Shown here one piece after another: positions 1 through 8,213 of a stretch of DNA of 64,000 bases. Origin of the DNA: Eubacteriales bacterium (GTDB lineage Bacteria > Bacillota > Clostridia > Oscillospirales > Butyricicoccaceae). A program made the position numbers and the translations under genes. Each line of letters opens with the position of its first letter. The first letter of the stretch is position 1. The notes beneath the pieces are model-generated. The model saw nothing but the letters and a program-made list of their open reading frames with translations. It did not search any database and was not told where the DNA came from. The stretch covers positions 248,001 to 312,000 of the forward strand of contig JAUNSG010000001.1 of assembly GCA_030539335.1 (NCBI GenBank), written 5' to 3'.

Positions 1-2
1 CC

Positions 3-362
3 AACCGGAATGGCGGTATCAATTCCTGCGACCTCCCCTTCTCCCCTGATTTGGACGCGTTCCATCGTTCTTATCTGGAGTTGACGGAACACGTGCATCA
101 AACATGCTGTGATTATGAAATCCAAGATCACATGATTGTGGGAACGTCCAGTCTGATCCACTATGATGTTGACGGTGTCGTAAACATGTACAGCGGTATC
201 TTTAACAATCCATTTCTCATCTGGGGCAAATACCGCCAAGAGGGAGCGGCAACCAAGCTGCAGGTGTCATTCCAATTCCATCACGTTCAGATGGATGGCA
301 TCGAAGCCTGTGAATTTCTTGAAAAAATACAGCGCAGTATTACACATCTGACAGGCAAGTAA
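3..362 (+). CDS. Chloramphenicol acetyltransferase-like protein, C-terminal part (cut by window edge)
   Basis: This is the last ~119 codons of a gene that starts left of the window; the frame is open from base 3. The family moves an acetyl group from acetyl-CoA to chloramphenicol (or a related hydroxyl substrate) in a cytoplasmic trimer. The key sign is FHHVQMDG near the end, matching the HHxxxDG signature whose second His is the catalytic base, followed by the usual C-terminal helix (EACEFLEKIQ). The family is normally about 210-220 residues, so roughly half is missing. The gene and its neighbour look AT-richer than the rest of the window, which suggests transfer. Family assignment is fairly safe; actual resistance cannot be judged without the N-terminal half. 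Confidence 0.8.
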   Translation, partial: NRNGGINSCDLPFSPDLDAFHRSYLELTEHVHQTCCDYEIQDHMIVGTSSLIHYDVDGVVNMYSGIFNNPFLIWGKYRQEGAATKLQVSFQFHHVQMDGIEACEFLEKIQRSITHLTGK

Positions 363-503
363 CGATCCTACGCGAGGCCTTCCAGAGCATCCCTGACGAT
401 ATCAACGATACGAACAGATATTTCTGCCACATAGGCAGAGCGGAATTGCAATAGGAATATAAGCATATAACTCGACAAACGTCAATGGAAGGAGATACTA
501 GAA

Positions 504-1175
504 ATGGCAGATAAAATTCAGCACGCATATCACGATTCCAAAAATATCTATGACGATGTTTTGACACAGAGAAGCTTTTGGAGCAGGCTCTACATAAAAC
601 TGTTCTGGGGCGGAACCGATGACAATGAAATTGCAAGAAAGGTTCTCGCTTACATCCCGAATGATTTTGACGGCGTCTTATTCGATGTGCCGGTTGGAAC
701 TGCCGTGTTTACGCAGGAGAAATGGAGAAGCCTTTCAAATGCAAAAATTATCTGCCTTGATTACAGCGAAGATATGCTTGCACAGGCAGAGGCGCACTTG
801 GCAAATTGTTCTCATATATCGTGCATACAAGGCGATGTCGGGCAACTCCCGTTAGAAAATGAATTTTGTGATATTGTTTTAAGTATGAATGGTTTTCATG
901 CTTTCCCGGACAAGAAAAAGGCTTTTCAGGAAATATGGCGCGTTCTGAAACCGGGAGGAAAATTCATCGCCTGTTTTTATATAAAAGGGGAATCACGCAT
1001 TACCGATTGGCTAGTAAAAAATATTCTTGCAAAGAAAGGGTGGTTCACTCCGCCATTCCAGACGAAAAGCGAGATAAAAGGATTACTGGAACAGACGTAT
1101 GAAAGAGTCGATTTCCATACCGATGGTTCTATGGTTTATTTTGAATGTGTAAAAATGGATGGCATTTCTTTTTGA
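504..1175 (+). CDS. Class I SAM-dependent methyltransferase (UbiE/Methyltransf_11 type)
   Basis: A 223-residue soluble methyltransferase of unknown substrate. The SAM-binding order is visible: motif I around residues 60-68 (LFDVPVGTA, with Pro where Gly is usual), the acidic end of strand 2 at CLDYSEDML (~90), GDVGQLPLENEFCDIV (~114-129), and the post-motif WRVLKPGGKF (~149-158) typical of UbiE-like enzymes. Start chosen for the GGAAGGAGA site 8-10 bases upstream of ATG 504. It lies 141 bp after the acetyltransferase-like gene on the same strand. Base composition is AT-richer than the genes from 1.3 kb on, again pointing to an acquired segment. Substrate (small molecule, quinone or antibiotic) cannot be told. 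Confidence 0.85.
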   Translation: MADKIQHAYHDSKNIYDDVLTQRSFWSRLYIKLFWGGTDDNEIARKVLAYIPNDFDGVLFDVPVGTAVFTQEKWRSLSNAKIICLDYSEDMLAQAEAHLANCSHISCIQGDVGQLPLENEFCDIVLSMNGFHAFPDKKKAFQEIWRVLKPGGKFIACFYIKGESRITDWLVKNILAKKGWFTPPFQTKSEIKGLLEQTYERVDFHTDGSMVYFECVKMDGISF

Positions 1176-1249
1176 AGTGTTACGCCGTTAAATGATATCA
1201 ACACTTGCGGGGACTTATAAGAGGATTCCCGTCTATCAAATCAATAAAA

Positions 1250-1296
1250 AAATAAGGCGCATCACAAAACGTTTCTGTTCCGTGGTGCGCCTTTTG
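1250..1296. terminator. Bidirectional hairpin terminator
   Basis: GGCGCATCAC pairs with GTGGTGCGCC (one G-T wobble) around a 16-nt loop. A-run on the left and T-run on the right let it serve both the methyltransferase (plus) and the zinc-ribbon gene (minus). Confidence 0.75.
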
Positions 1297-1301
1297 TCTT
1301 T

Positions 1302-2087
1302 TTAGTCGATATAGTTTAGCAACGCTTCACAGCGATCCAGCGTCGATTCTGTCCGCGAAGAGAGATAGATCAGATTGTAACCCGAACCGCCGACCCAATC
1401 CGAAGCATCCGTTTCCGCCTTGGCGTCCCGCTGGGCAATCCAATTGCGTTCCTCCTGCTGGATGGAGGCAAACGTACTGCTGTCCGTATTTGCCTTCACA
1501 TACTGATAGATATCATTGAGCAACGCATCGCTCCGCTGATACAGATCATCGGCATTTGCCGTCATCGTCGCGTTATCCGCACCTGCATCGCCGGAAGTGA
1601 ACTCCGATTGCAGTGCTTCCAAACGCGACGCAAAATCCGTATATGCCTGGCTCTTTTCCGCCGGCTCCTCGACAATCGCTTCGCCGTCTTCATCATCATC
1701 CGCATCGTCATCGTCGTCGGGGTCTTCCGGCTCCGAATCGTCTTCCTCCCCGGCCGCATTGTCATCTTCCTCGGCCGTCTGATCGCCGTATTTCGCCTGT
1801 TCTTCCTCCGCCGCTTCCAACGCCTGCTGCGCGTCCCGGGCAGCGCGCTGTGTCTCGACATGATCCTTCATCAACATGCTTCCGGCAACCAGGATCGCAA
1901 TGGCAATCACGGCAATGACCAGAATCAGGACAATCTTGATTGCATTTCCGCCCGATTCTTTTGGCTCCGTCTCCCGGCCTTCCGGCTGTCCCGGATGGGT
2001 TTCTATCACGCTGTTTCCACAGCAATTGCAGAACTGCGCATCGTCCGGCAGTTTGTTTCCGCAATGGGGGCAATACATAGACTCCAC
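1302..2087 (-). CDS. Zinc-ribbon membrane protein with acidic linker and LprI/DUF1311-like C-terminus
   Basis: A 261-residue protein in three parts. Residues 5-23 hold a zinc ribbon (CPHCG...CNCCG). Residues ~48-70 form one transmembrane helix (IKIVLILVIAVIAIAILVAG). Residues ~100-140 are a strongly acidic, low-complexity linker (runs of Asp/Glu). The remaining ~115 residues resemble LprI/DUF1311 domains, seen in ERNWIAQRDAK and the closing Cys-containing helix (DRCEALLNYI). The layout suggests a zinc ribbon in the cytoplasm and the LprI-like domain outside. LprI-type domains include lysozyme-binding proteins in mycobacteria, but that function is not shown here. It follows the recR terminator and probably has its own promoter. 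The function is unknown. Confidence 0.7.
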   Translation of the reverse strand: MESMYCPHCGNKLPDDAQFCNCCGNSVIETHPGQPEGRETEPKESGGNAIKIVLILVIAVIAIAILVAGSMLMKDHVETQRAARDAQQALEAAEEEQAKYGDQTAEEDDNAAGEEDDSEPEDPDDDDDADDDEDGEAIVEEPAEKSQAYTDFASRLEALQSEFTSGDAGADNATMTANADDLYQRSDALLNDIYQYVKANTDSSTFASIQQEERNWIAQRDAKAETDASDWVGGSGYNLIYLSSRTESTLDRCEALLNYID

Positions 2088-2103
2088 TCCTTTCTCTGCG
2101 AAA

Positions 2104-2137
2104 AAGGCAGCGGCTCCCGTCCGGAGTCCGCTGCCCG
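2104..2137 (-). terminator. Terminator of the dnaX-ybaB-recR unit
   Basis: On the minus strand GGCAGCGG pairs with CCGCTGCC, followed by TTTTT. It sits just after the recR stop codon and before the zinc-ribbon gene. Confidence 0.8.
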
Positions 2138-2143
2138 ATTGTG

Positions 2144-2743
2144 TTAAATATCCTGTCGTCCTTCCAACGCACGCATCAGTGTGACTTCATCGATGTATTC
2201 CAGATGGCCACCCACCGGGATGCCATAGGCCAGACGCGTCACCCGGATGGAAAACGGGCGCAGCAAACGGGCAATGTACATCGCAGTCGCTTCGCCTTCC
2301 GTGTCCGGATTGGTCGCAATAATGACCTCCTGAATATCCTCCTCTGCCACGCGGTGCAGCAGTTCGCGGATACGGATATCATCCGGACCAATGTGGTTCA
2401 GCGGGGAAATCGTACCGTGCAATACATGATACAGGCCCTTGAATTCCCGCGTTTTCTCAAATGCAATGACATCCTTTGGGTCCGCCACAACACAGATGAC
2501 TGTGCCGTCACGCGCCGGATTGGCACAAATCGGGCACAGCTCCTGATCCGTCAGGTTCTGACACTTCGGACAGGTATGAACCGTCTCCTTTGCCTTGATG
2601 ATCGCATCCGCAAAATTCTGCGCCTGCTCCTTTGGCAGGTTCAGCACATGAAATGCCAGCCGCTGAGCACTCTTTCGCCCAATCCCCGGCAGCTTTGCAA
2701 ACTCATCAATTAAGTTCTCCACAGACGGTGCAAAAAATTTCAT
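2144..2743 (-). CDS. recR: Recombination mediator RecR
   Basis: RecR (199 residues, the normal length) works with RecO/RecF to load RecA on gapped single-stranded DNA. Visible parts: the N-terminal helix-hairpin-helix ([15 protein letters not shown], ~18-32), a four-Cys zinc finger (CPKC...CPIC, ~57-72), the Toprim domain with a DPKD-type acidic site (~87-90) and ATNPDTEGE (~143-151), and the closing Walker-B-like [16 protein letters not shown]. It follows ybaB by 12 bp in a transcript running SRP RNA-dnaX-ybaB-recR, the conserved order in Firmicutes. Confidence 0.97.
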   Translation of the reverse strand: MKFFAPSVENLIDEFAKLPGIGRKSAQRLAFHVLNLPKEQAQNFADAIIKAKETVHTCPKCQNLTDQELCPICANPARDGTVICVVADPKDVIAFEKTREFKGLYHVLHGTISPLNHIGPDDIRIRELLHRVAEEDIQEVIIATNPDTEGEATAMYIARLLRPFSIRVTRLAYGIPVGGHLEYIDEVTLMRALEGRQDI

Positions 2744-2755
2744 CGAATACTCCTT

Positions 2756-3103
2756 TTAGAACACTCCCGGCAGGTTTGCACCACCAGTCATCTTCTTCAT
2801 GATCGCCTCGTTTTCGTCCTGCGCCTGCTTGAGCGCCTCATTGACTGCCGAAACAATCAGATCCTCCAGCATTTCTACATCATCCGGGTCCATTGCCTCC
2901 GGCGAAATGGAAACGCTCTGGAGCGAATTGGTTCCCTTGACGGTCGCCGATACCACGCCGCCGCCAACGGTCGCCGTGTGCTCCATCTCGGCAATTTCCT
3001 CCTGCGCCTTGACCATCTGCTGCTGCATCTTCTGCGCCTGCTTGATCATTGCGTTCATATTCATTCCGCCGCCCATTCCCGGGAATCCGCCTCTTTTTGC
3101 CAT
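2756..3103 (-). CDS. ybaB: YbaB/EbfC family nucleoid-associated protein
   Basis: A 115-residue homodimeric DNA-binding protein thought to organise the nucleoid and often paired with dnaX and recR. A Gly/Met-rich N-terminus (GGFPGMGGGMNMN) precedes the helix KQAQKMQQQMVKAQEEI and the conserved GGGVVSATVKGT strand pair. The C-terminal helix is EDLIVSAVNEALKQAQ. It lies 12 bp after dnaX and 12 bp before recR, so it is co-transcribed and likely translationally coupled with both. Confidence 0.95.
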   Translation of the reverse strand: MAKRGGFPGMGGGMNMNAMIKQAQKMQQQMVKAQEEIAEMEHTATVGGGVVSATVKGTNSLQSVSISPEAMDPDDVEMLEDLIVSAVNEALKQAQDENEAIMKKMTGGANLPGVF

Positions 3104-3115
3104 GCTTGTATCCTC

Positions 3116-4753
3116 CTAGTCTTTGACTTCACATTGAATGTCGAGCTCTTCCGCCCGTTTTATGATCTGATCGATCGGATTTGCCTTGGTAGACAACTCC
3201 GAGACCTGACTTTCTTCCATAACCGTAACCCGGAGCTGTCGCCCGGTGACCGCCTGTGCTGTCTCTGCAATCGCACTGCGCACCTCATTTTTGGAACACA
3301 GTTCGCAGGTAAATCCATCATCGCAAATCAGCAGCAGCGTGTTTTCATGGAACACGCCTTTGACAAATGTCAGCTGTGCATAGGTACTCATCGGGATTTT
3401 CCCCCGCACCTCCTGCACGACCTTCATCCATTGCGGCCCGCTCTCCAGCTTGCGGGGCGCTCCCGCCTGACCGGCCTGTTTTCTCCTCGTGGGAGGCCCG
3501 GATGCCGTCTCGTCCTCCGGCGGAGCATCCATCTCATCCGGAAGAGGGGGACGATCCTCGTCGTCCGACGCTGCCTTTCCCGGCGGCGCCACTGCCACCA
3601 CCTTCACCCCGCGCTTGACCTGTTCCTCCAGCGCGTCAATCCGCCCGCTGAGCGTATCGTAATCGTCCGCCTGCAACTGGCACAGGCGCACCATACAGAG
3701 TTCCGCCTCAATGCGCCGGTTTGCCGCGTGCGGCATCCGCGTCAGCGTCTCCTGTAAAATCCCGGCATAGGCAATCAACCGGCTAGCGGGTACCTCTGCC
3801 GCCAACTGCTGTACGGTTTTCGGTGCATAGGCCGGAGACAGCATCCCCGAAACATCCCCGCGTCCGGTCTGGACAAGCAGCATATCCCGGATCAGGCCCA
3901 AGAGCTGATCGAGAACCGCTCCCAGCTCGCGTCCCGCCGTATAGCTTTCCCCCAGCATGGCAATCGCCGCCGAAAGGTCGTTGTCAAGCAGGCTGCGCAT
4001 CAGATCAATGGCACTGTCCCCCGCCAGAATCCCGACGCTGGACGCCACAGTCTCTTCGTCAATCTCCCCTGCCGCACCGGCCGCCGTTCGGTCGAGCAGC
4101 GACAGCGCATCGCGCAGTGCACCATCCGCCATACGGGCAATCATGGCCGCGCCGCTGTCCGTCAGCGGAATACGCTCCGCCTCCGCAATTTCCTGCAAAC
4201 GCCGCTGGATATCCCGCGGTGCAATCCGTCGGAAATCAAAACGCTGGCAGCGCGATAGGATCGTCGCTGGAACCTTGTTGATCTCAGTCGTTGCCAAAAT
4301 GAACAGCACATGGGACGGCGGCTCCTCCAGCGTCTTGAGCAGCGCATTGAATGCGCCCTGTGACAGCATATGGACCTCATCGATGATATACACGCGCTTG
4401 GACACCGTTGCCGGTGTATAGCGCGTCTCATCCCGAATGTCGCGGATGTTATCCACACCGTTGTTGGATGCCGCATCGATCTCGACGACATCCAGAATGC
4501 TGCCGTCAGCAATGCCACGGCACGCCGCGCATTCGCCGCACGGGTCGCCGTTTTTCGGGCTGGTGCAGTTGACCGCCCGCGCGAGAATTTTGGCACAGGT
4601 CGTCTTACCGGTTCCGCGCGTCCCGGTAAACAAATAGGCATGAGACAGATGTCCGGCGGTGAGCTGCGCGCGCAGTGTGTCCGTAATATGTTTCTGTCCG
4701 ACAACATCCGCAAAGGTTGCCGGCCGCCATTTTCGGTACAAGGCTTGATACAC
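3116..4753 (-). CDS. dnaX: DNA polymerase III subunit gamma/tau
   Basis: The clamp-loader ATPase of the replicative polymerase. GTG at 4753 is chosen as start because AGGAGGGAGA lies 5-7 bases before it and the protein then opens with YQALYRKWRPATF, the standard DnaX beginning; this gives 545 residues. Seen in order: Walker A GTRGTGKTT (~44-52), four-Cys zinc module (~63-78), Walker B DEVHMLSQGAFNALL, the SRC sensor region, a collar domain, a charged linker with many Pro/Glu, and a C-terminal tau domain. I found no clear slippery heptamer for a shorter gamma form. It is transcribed from the SRP RNA side. Confidence 0.96.
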   Translation of the reverse strand: MYQALYRKWRPATFADVVGQKHITDTLRAQLTAGHLSHAYLFTGTRGTGKTTCAKILARAVNCTSPKNGDPCGECAACRGIADGSILDVVEIDAASNNGVDNIRDIRDETRYTPATVSKRVYIIDEVHMLSQGAFNALLKTLEEPPSHVLFILATTEINKVPATILSRCQRFDFRRIAPRDIQRRLQEIAEAERIPLTDSGAAMIARMADGALRDALSLLDRTAAGAAGEIDEETVASSVGILAGDSAIDLMRSLLDNDLSAAIAMLGESYTAGRELGAVLDQLLGLIRDMLLVQTGRGDVSGMLSPAYAPKTVQQLAAEVPASRLIAYAGILQETLTRMPHAANRRIEAELCMVRLCQLQADDYDTLSGRIDALEEQVKRGVKVVAVAPPGKAASDDEDRPPLPDEMDAPPEDETASGPPTRRKQAGQAGAPRKLESGPQWMKVVQEVRGKIPMSTYAQLTFVKGVFHENTLLLICDDGFTCELCSKNEVRSAIAETAQAVTGRQLRVTVMEESQVSELSTKANPIDQIIKRAEELDIQCEVKD

Positions 4754-4782
4754 GGTTCTGTCTCCCTCCTGTTCGAATGTGG

Positions 4783-4809
4783 AAAAACGGGCAATCGAAA
4801 TTGCCCGTC
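4783..4809 (-). terminator. Terminator between SRP RNA and dnaX
   Basis: On the minus strand ACGGGCAA-TTTCGA-TTGCCCGT is followed by TTTTTCC. It ends the SRP RNA about 30 bases before the dnaX start. Partial read-through would feed dnaX-ybaB-recR, because no other dnaX promoter is evident. Confidence 0.85.
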
Positions 4810-4821
4810 TACCATTCCTGC

Positions 4822-5138
4822 GTTCTGGAAAGCGGCGCTCTGCGCAGCCGCGCACTTATCGTTGAGAACGATTCCTACCTGTTACCGGAATGATTCCGCT
4901 CAGATCCGGCGTTCCTGCGGCACACACCAGGTTCTGCTTAATGCTGCTCGGTTCCCCGCCTGACATGGTTCACAGTCTGTTGTTGCGAAGGACCGGATCG
5001 TCATCGCCCCCTCAATTCCGGGCGATCGATAAAAATCGGACCCGAAGATCAGGATTCCCCCCTGCTATAGCGGATTGCAGGTACAGGGCACCGCTACCGC
5101 CCCGGCTAGCGCGGCCACGCACAGCGCCGCTTCCCAAA
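4822..5138 (-). ncRNA. ffs: Signal recognition particle RNA, long form with Alu domain
   Basis: The RNA scaffold of the signal recognition particle, which targets nascent membrane proteins with Ffh. The minus strand holds the helix-8 hallmark: AACCATGTCAGGC, a GGAA tetraloop (complement of 4952-4955), then GAGCAGCATTAAGCAG. Upstream, at about 5051-5110, lies the Alu-type 5' domain (GGTAGCGGTGCCCTGTACC then GCAATCCGCTATAGCAGGG). The 5' end (GGAAGCGGCGC) pairs with the 3' end (GCGCCGCTTTCC), closing a molecule of roughly 315 nt. This is the long form found in many Clostridia and Bacilli. A consensus promoter and a terminator flank it. The exact ends are estimates from the closing stem. Confidence 0.92.
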
Positions 5139-5148
5139 TGCAAAAATT

Positions 5149-5177
5149 ATTATACTATATTCTCAATTTGAATGCAA
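5149..5177 (-). promoter_or_regulatory. Sigma-A promoter of the SRP RNA
   Basis: TTGCAT (complement of 5172-5177), a 17-bp spacer and TATAAT (complement of 5149-5154), about 7-10 bases upstream of the RNA 5' end. Confidence 0.88.
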
Positions 5178-5212
5178 CGGATTCCGAAAAACTTCTAAAT
5201 TTTCCAGCCGTA

Positions 5213-7615
5213 CTAGTTGGACGGATTTTCTCCATCCTCGGCCTCAGCTGCGGCCTTTGCCGCCGCTTCCTTCGCCGCTTTTTCCGCGGCAGCCGCCTTC
5301 TCAGCCGCTTCCTGCTTGGCCTTCTGCTCTGCGACCCACTGGGCGTAGTGCCCTCTCGAGCTGCTTACCTGCTCGCCTTCGCCGACCGCTGGATTATTTC
5401 CATGGACGCAATAAAACTCATCCTCTACCGTTACCGACAGCGGGAACAGTCTGGTCAGATCCAGCAGGCCAACGCCACTGCTCCAGGTATGCATGGTGCA
5501 TTCCTCTTCCGGAACATCCTCCGATGCAAAGTAACCGGTGCGCACACGGCTTCCGCGCGGATCGCTCTTGCAGGCATCCGACGGCGCCATGCCGCTGTCC
5601 ACACAGTATTCCGCCTGGACAAAGTTCTTTGTCTTTCTCAGGCTCTTGGAATCCTTATCCTCATGCAGACGGTTCATCACCGTCGACCACAGTTCCACCG
5701 CCGGGTTCGGACTCAGATCCGGAAGGCCATCGCCGGAATCAAAACCAACCCAGCAGACACCCACATAGTATGGGGTATAGCCCGCAAACCAGCGGTCCTT
5801 ATTGTCCGTCGTGGTACCGGTCTTACCGGCAACGTCAATGCCTTCAATCTTTGCCAACTGACCGGTGCCGTTTTCCACCGCATTGGTCAGCAGAGTGTTC
5901 ATATAATACGCTGTCGTCTTACCGCGGCTGAATACCTGTTCCGCCTCGTCATCCTCATGATTCAGAATGACATTGCCATTGGCATCCAGAACCTTGGTAT
6001 AGCTGGTTGCTTCGGACAGCTTTCCATAGTTCGCCAAAGCCGTGTAGCCCTGTGCCATCTGCCGTACGGTGACACCGTCCGTCAGACCGCCGAGCGCCAG
6101 CTGGGCATATCCGGTGTCATCCTCACCCTGCAGGGTGCTGAAGCCCAGGCTCTCGGTCATGAATTCGTACGAGGATTCCGGCGTCAGCATTTTCAGTACC
6201 TGAACTGCAACGGTATTGGTAGACTGTGCCACACCATCCAGAATCGTCGTCTGTCCTTTATACCGCAGATTTTCGTTCTTCGGCCACGCCTTCCCCTGGT
6301 ACTTGAAGACCGGCATATCGGTCACCGTGGAATACGGCGTAATCAGTCCGGCGTCAATGGCCGGTGCATACGTACTCAGCGGCTTAATGGAAGAACCAGG
6401 CGACCGGGTCGTCTGCGTCGCACGGTTGAGCACGAGGCTTTCCGTCTTCTTGCCTCGTCCGCCGACAATGCCCAGAATATTGCCGTTCTCCGGATCAAGC
6501 ACTACCATCGCAGACTGCAGCGGTACGCCGTCATCATCGTAGACCGTCGGGAAATTCGAGTCGTTCTCATAGACGTTCTCCAGTGTCTTCTGTACCTGGA
6601 GATCCATGGTGGAATAAATCTGCAGGCCGCCGTTGCTCACCAGAGCCTGTGCATATTCCTGTGAGAAGCCCTTCTCTTCCTGAAGGTCGCTCACAACATC
6701 ACGAATGACCGTATCGGTAAAGTACGAATAAACCGAGCCTTCCTGGCTCTTCTTCGTGCTTTTCTTGTAGGTCAGCTCTTCCTCGACCGCTTCCTCATAC
6801 TCGCTCTGGGAAATATATCCCTGCTCGTACATCTGGCTCAAAACGGCTTCCTGCCGTTCCTTCGCCGCTTCCGGATGCTTGTAAGGATCATTGGCTGCCG
6901 GATTCTGGGTCAGACCGGCGATCATCGCACATTGCGCCAGATCCAGCTTGCTGACGTTCTTGCCGAAATATGTGCGCGAGGCGGTCTGTACGCCGTACGA
7001 ATTCTCTCCAAAATAGATGATATTCATATACAGCTCCAGGATGGTATCCTTGTCCAGCTGTTCTTCCAGCGTAATGGCGCGGATAATCTCCGTCAGCTTG
7101 CGCTTGACCGAATAGTCATCGTCCGAGGTCATGTTTTTAATCAACTGCTGCGTGATTGTCGAACCGCCGTAGCTCGATCCGGTCGGAAGGATCCAGTTCA
7201 GCGCCGCACCCGTCGTACGCTTCCAGTCAACACCGCTGTGCTCGTAAAAGCGCTTGTCCTCAATCGCAACAAATGCCTGCTTCAGCTCCTCCGGTATGGA
7301 CTCCATGCTGACCCATTCCCGGTTCTCTTCACTCTTGAGCGTTTGGAGAACTTTGTTCTTGCCATAGCTGTTCGTGTAATAGATCTCACTGTTGAACTTC
7401 ATGGAAAGGCTGCTGATATCCAGCTGTGCCTCCGGCTTGATATAAGAATTCACATAATAGGCCAGTGCACAGCAACAAATCGCCAAGGTAGTCAGACCGA
7501 TCAGAAAAAGGGTCAGCAGGGCAAAGCCAATGCGTGAGCCGATACTGCTCCCAGACGCCTTCTTTGTCTTTCTCTTCTGCGAATTTTGCGGTTTCTGTCG
7601 TTTTGCCAAAATCAT
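5213..7615 (-). CDS. Class A penicillin-binding protein (transglycosylase/transpeptidase)
   Basis: An 800-residue bifunctional peptidoglycan synthase anchored in the membrane. Residues ~28-55 form the membrane helix. The GT51 glycosyltransferase domain follows, with EDKRFYEHSGVDW (~117-129, catalytic Glu) and GGSTITQQL. The transpeptidase domain carries SPGSSIKPLS (catalytic Ser in SxxK), STNT (SxN) and GKTGTT (KTG). After it comes a ~100-residue Cys-containing stretch and an Ala/Lys/Glu-rich tail (AAEKAAAAEKAAKEAA). AAGGAGG sits only 3 bases from ATG 7615, so TTG two codons later (spacing 9) is a possible alternative start. It is flanked by the SRP RNA and a strong extended -10 promoter. Confidence 0.95.
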   Translation of the reverse strand: MILAKRQKPQNSQKRKTKKASGSSIGSRIGFALLTLFLIGLTTLAICCCALAYYVNSYIKPEAQLDISSLSMKFNSEIYYTNSYGKNKVLQTLKSEENREWVSMESIPEELKQAFVAIEDKRFYEHSGVDWKRTTGAALNWILPTGSSYGGSTITQQLIKNMTSDDDYSVKRKLTEIIRAITLEEQLDKDTILELYMNIIYFGENSYGVQTASRTYFGKNVSKLDLAQCAMIAGLTQNPAANDPYKHPEAAKERQEAVLSQMYEQGYISQSEYEEAVEEELTYKKSTKKSQEGSVYSYFTDTVIRDVVSDLQEEKGFSQEYAQALVSNGGLQIYSTMDLQVQKTLENVYENDSNFPTVYDDDGVPLQSAMVVLDPENGNILGIVGGRGKKTESLVLNRATQTTRSPGSSIKPLSTYAPAIDAGLITPYSTVTDMPVFKYQGKAWPKNENLRYKGQTTILDGVAQSTNTVAVQVLKMLTPESSYEFMTESLGFSTLQGEDDTGYAQLALGGLTDGVTVRQMAQGYTALANYGKLSEATSYTKVLDANGNVILNHEDDEAEQVFSRGKTTAYYMNTLLTNAVENGTGQLAKIEGIDVAGKTGTTTDNKDRWFAGYTPYYVGVCWVGFDSGDGLPDLSPNPAVELWSTVMNRLHEDKDSKSLRKTKNFVQAEYCVDSGMAPSDACKSDPRGSRVRTGYFASEDVPEEECTMHTWSSGVGLLDLTRLFPLSVTVEDEFYCVHGNNPAVGEGEQVSSSRGHYAQWVAEQKAKQEAAEKAAAAEKAAKEAAAKAAAEAEDGENPSN

Positions 7616-7668
7616 GTCCCTCCTTAGGAAGATAGGCTGCCAATCGTGAATTTTGTTCAGTTAGATTT

Positions 7669-7674
7669 ATTATA
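7669..7674 (-). promoter_or_regulatory. Extended -10 promoter for the PBP gene
   Basis: TGTTATAAT on the minus strand gives a TGn extended -10, about 50 bases before the PBP start. No strong -35 is visible. Confidence 0.6.
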
Positions 7675-7832
7675 ACACACTATCAATAAAAATCTACTTA
7701 AAGTTGCAGATTCTTTGTTTATTTTTGAAAATTTTGGGCAGGATAACGGTAAGCTTCCGACAAACAAAGGGAATGACTGGTTCTTTTCCCTACATTAAAT
7801 TCCAGAATTTGTCTTGCAAAGGATGATTGTTT

Positions 7833-8153
7833 ATGAAAAAATCCACTCTTTATTGTATCATCGGCGGATTGGTTTTGTTCTGTATTGTCCTGCTCACTCC
7901 GATGTATCTCCAGGAAACGGTCAACACGTCCGCTGCTATTACATCCGAACAGCAGACCGACGAGCCCTTGTACACGATCCGCGTCTATCACAACATGCTC
8001 GCGATTTATCAGGGAAATTCCGACACACCGTGGCGTGTGACGGACATCCATCTCTCTTCCCTCCGCGAGTACGACCAGAAGCTCATGCAGCAGGGATTTC
8101 CACTGTATTCCCAGCAGGATCTCACCATGTTCCTGGAGGACTACGGAAGCTGA
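7833..8153 (+). CDS. Small membrane-anchored protein with BofC C-terminal-like domain
   Basis: A 106-residue protein. Residues 4-24 form a membrane helix or uncleaved signal (LYCIIGGLVLFCIVLLTPM). The outer part resembles the BofC C-terminal domain: YTIRVYHNMLAIYQG, then DIHLSSLREYDQKLMQQGF and the ending LTMFLEDYGS. In Bacillus, BofC is a forespore protein that inhibits SpoIVB signalling. Here only the C-terminal type domain is present, so a sporulation role is inferred. ATG 7833 is chosen over TTG 7827 because AAAGGATG is 7 bases before it. It stands alone between the PBP gene (divergent) and ftsH (convergent). Confidence 0.65.
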   Translation: MKKSTLYCIIGGLVLFCIVLLTPMYLQETVNTSAAITSEQQTDEPLYTIRVYHNMLAIYQGNSDTPWRVTDIHLSSLREYDQKLMQQGFPLYSQQDLTMFLEDYGS

Positions 8154-8165
8154 CCGCACAAAATC

Positions 8166-8200
8166 ACAGCCTCTCCAGCAGGTCGCGGAGAGGCTGTTTG
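8166..8200. terminator. Hairpin between BofC-like gene and ftsH
   Basis: CAGCCTCTCC (8167-8176) pairs with GGAGAGGCTG (8187-8196), followed by TTTGTCTG. It lies between two convergent genes and may serve both. Confidence 0.7.
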
Positions 8201-8213
8201 TCTGTCCTATCGT

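Noticed and set aside
3116..4753. Programmed frameshift in dnaX making a gamma subunit
   Set aside because: I found no AAAAAAG-type slippery run with a following stem in the expected middle region.
5075..6664. 529-codon plus-strand frame opposite the PBP gene
   Set aside because: Overlaps the SRP RNA and the PBP transpeptidase domain; antisense shadow.
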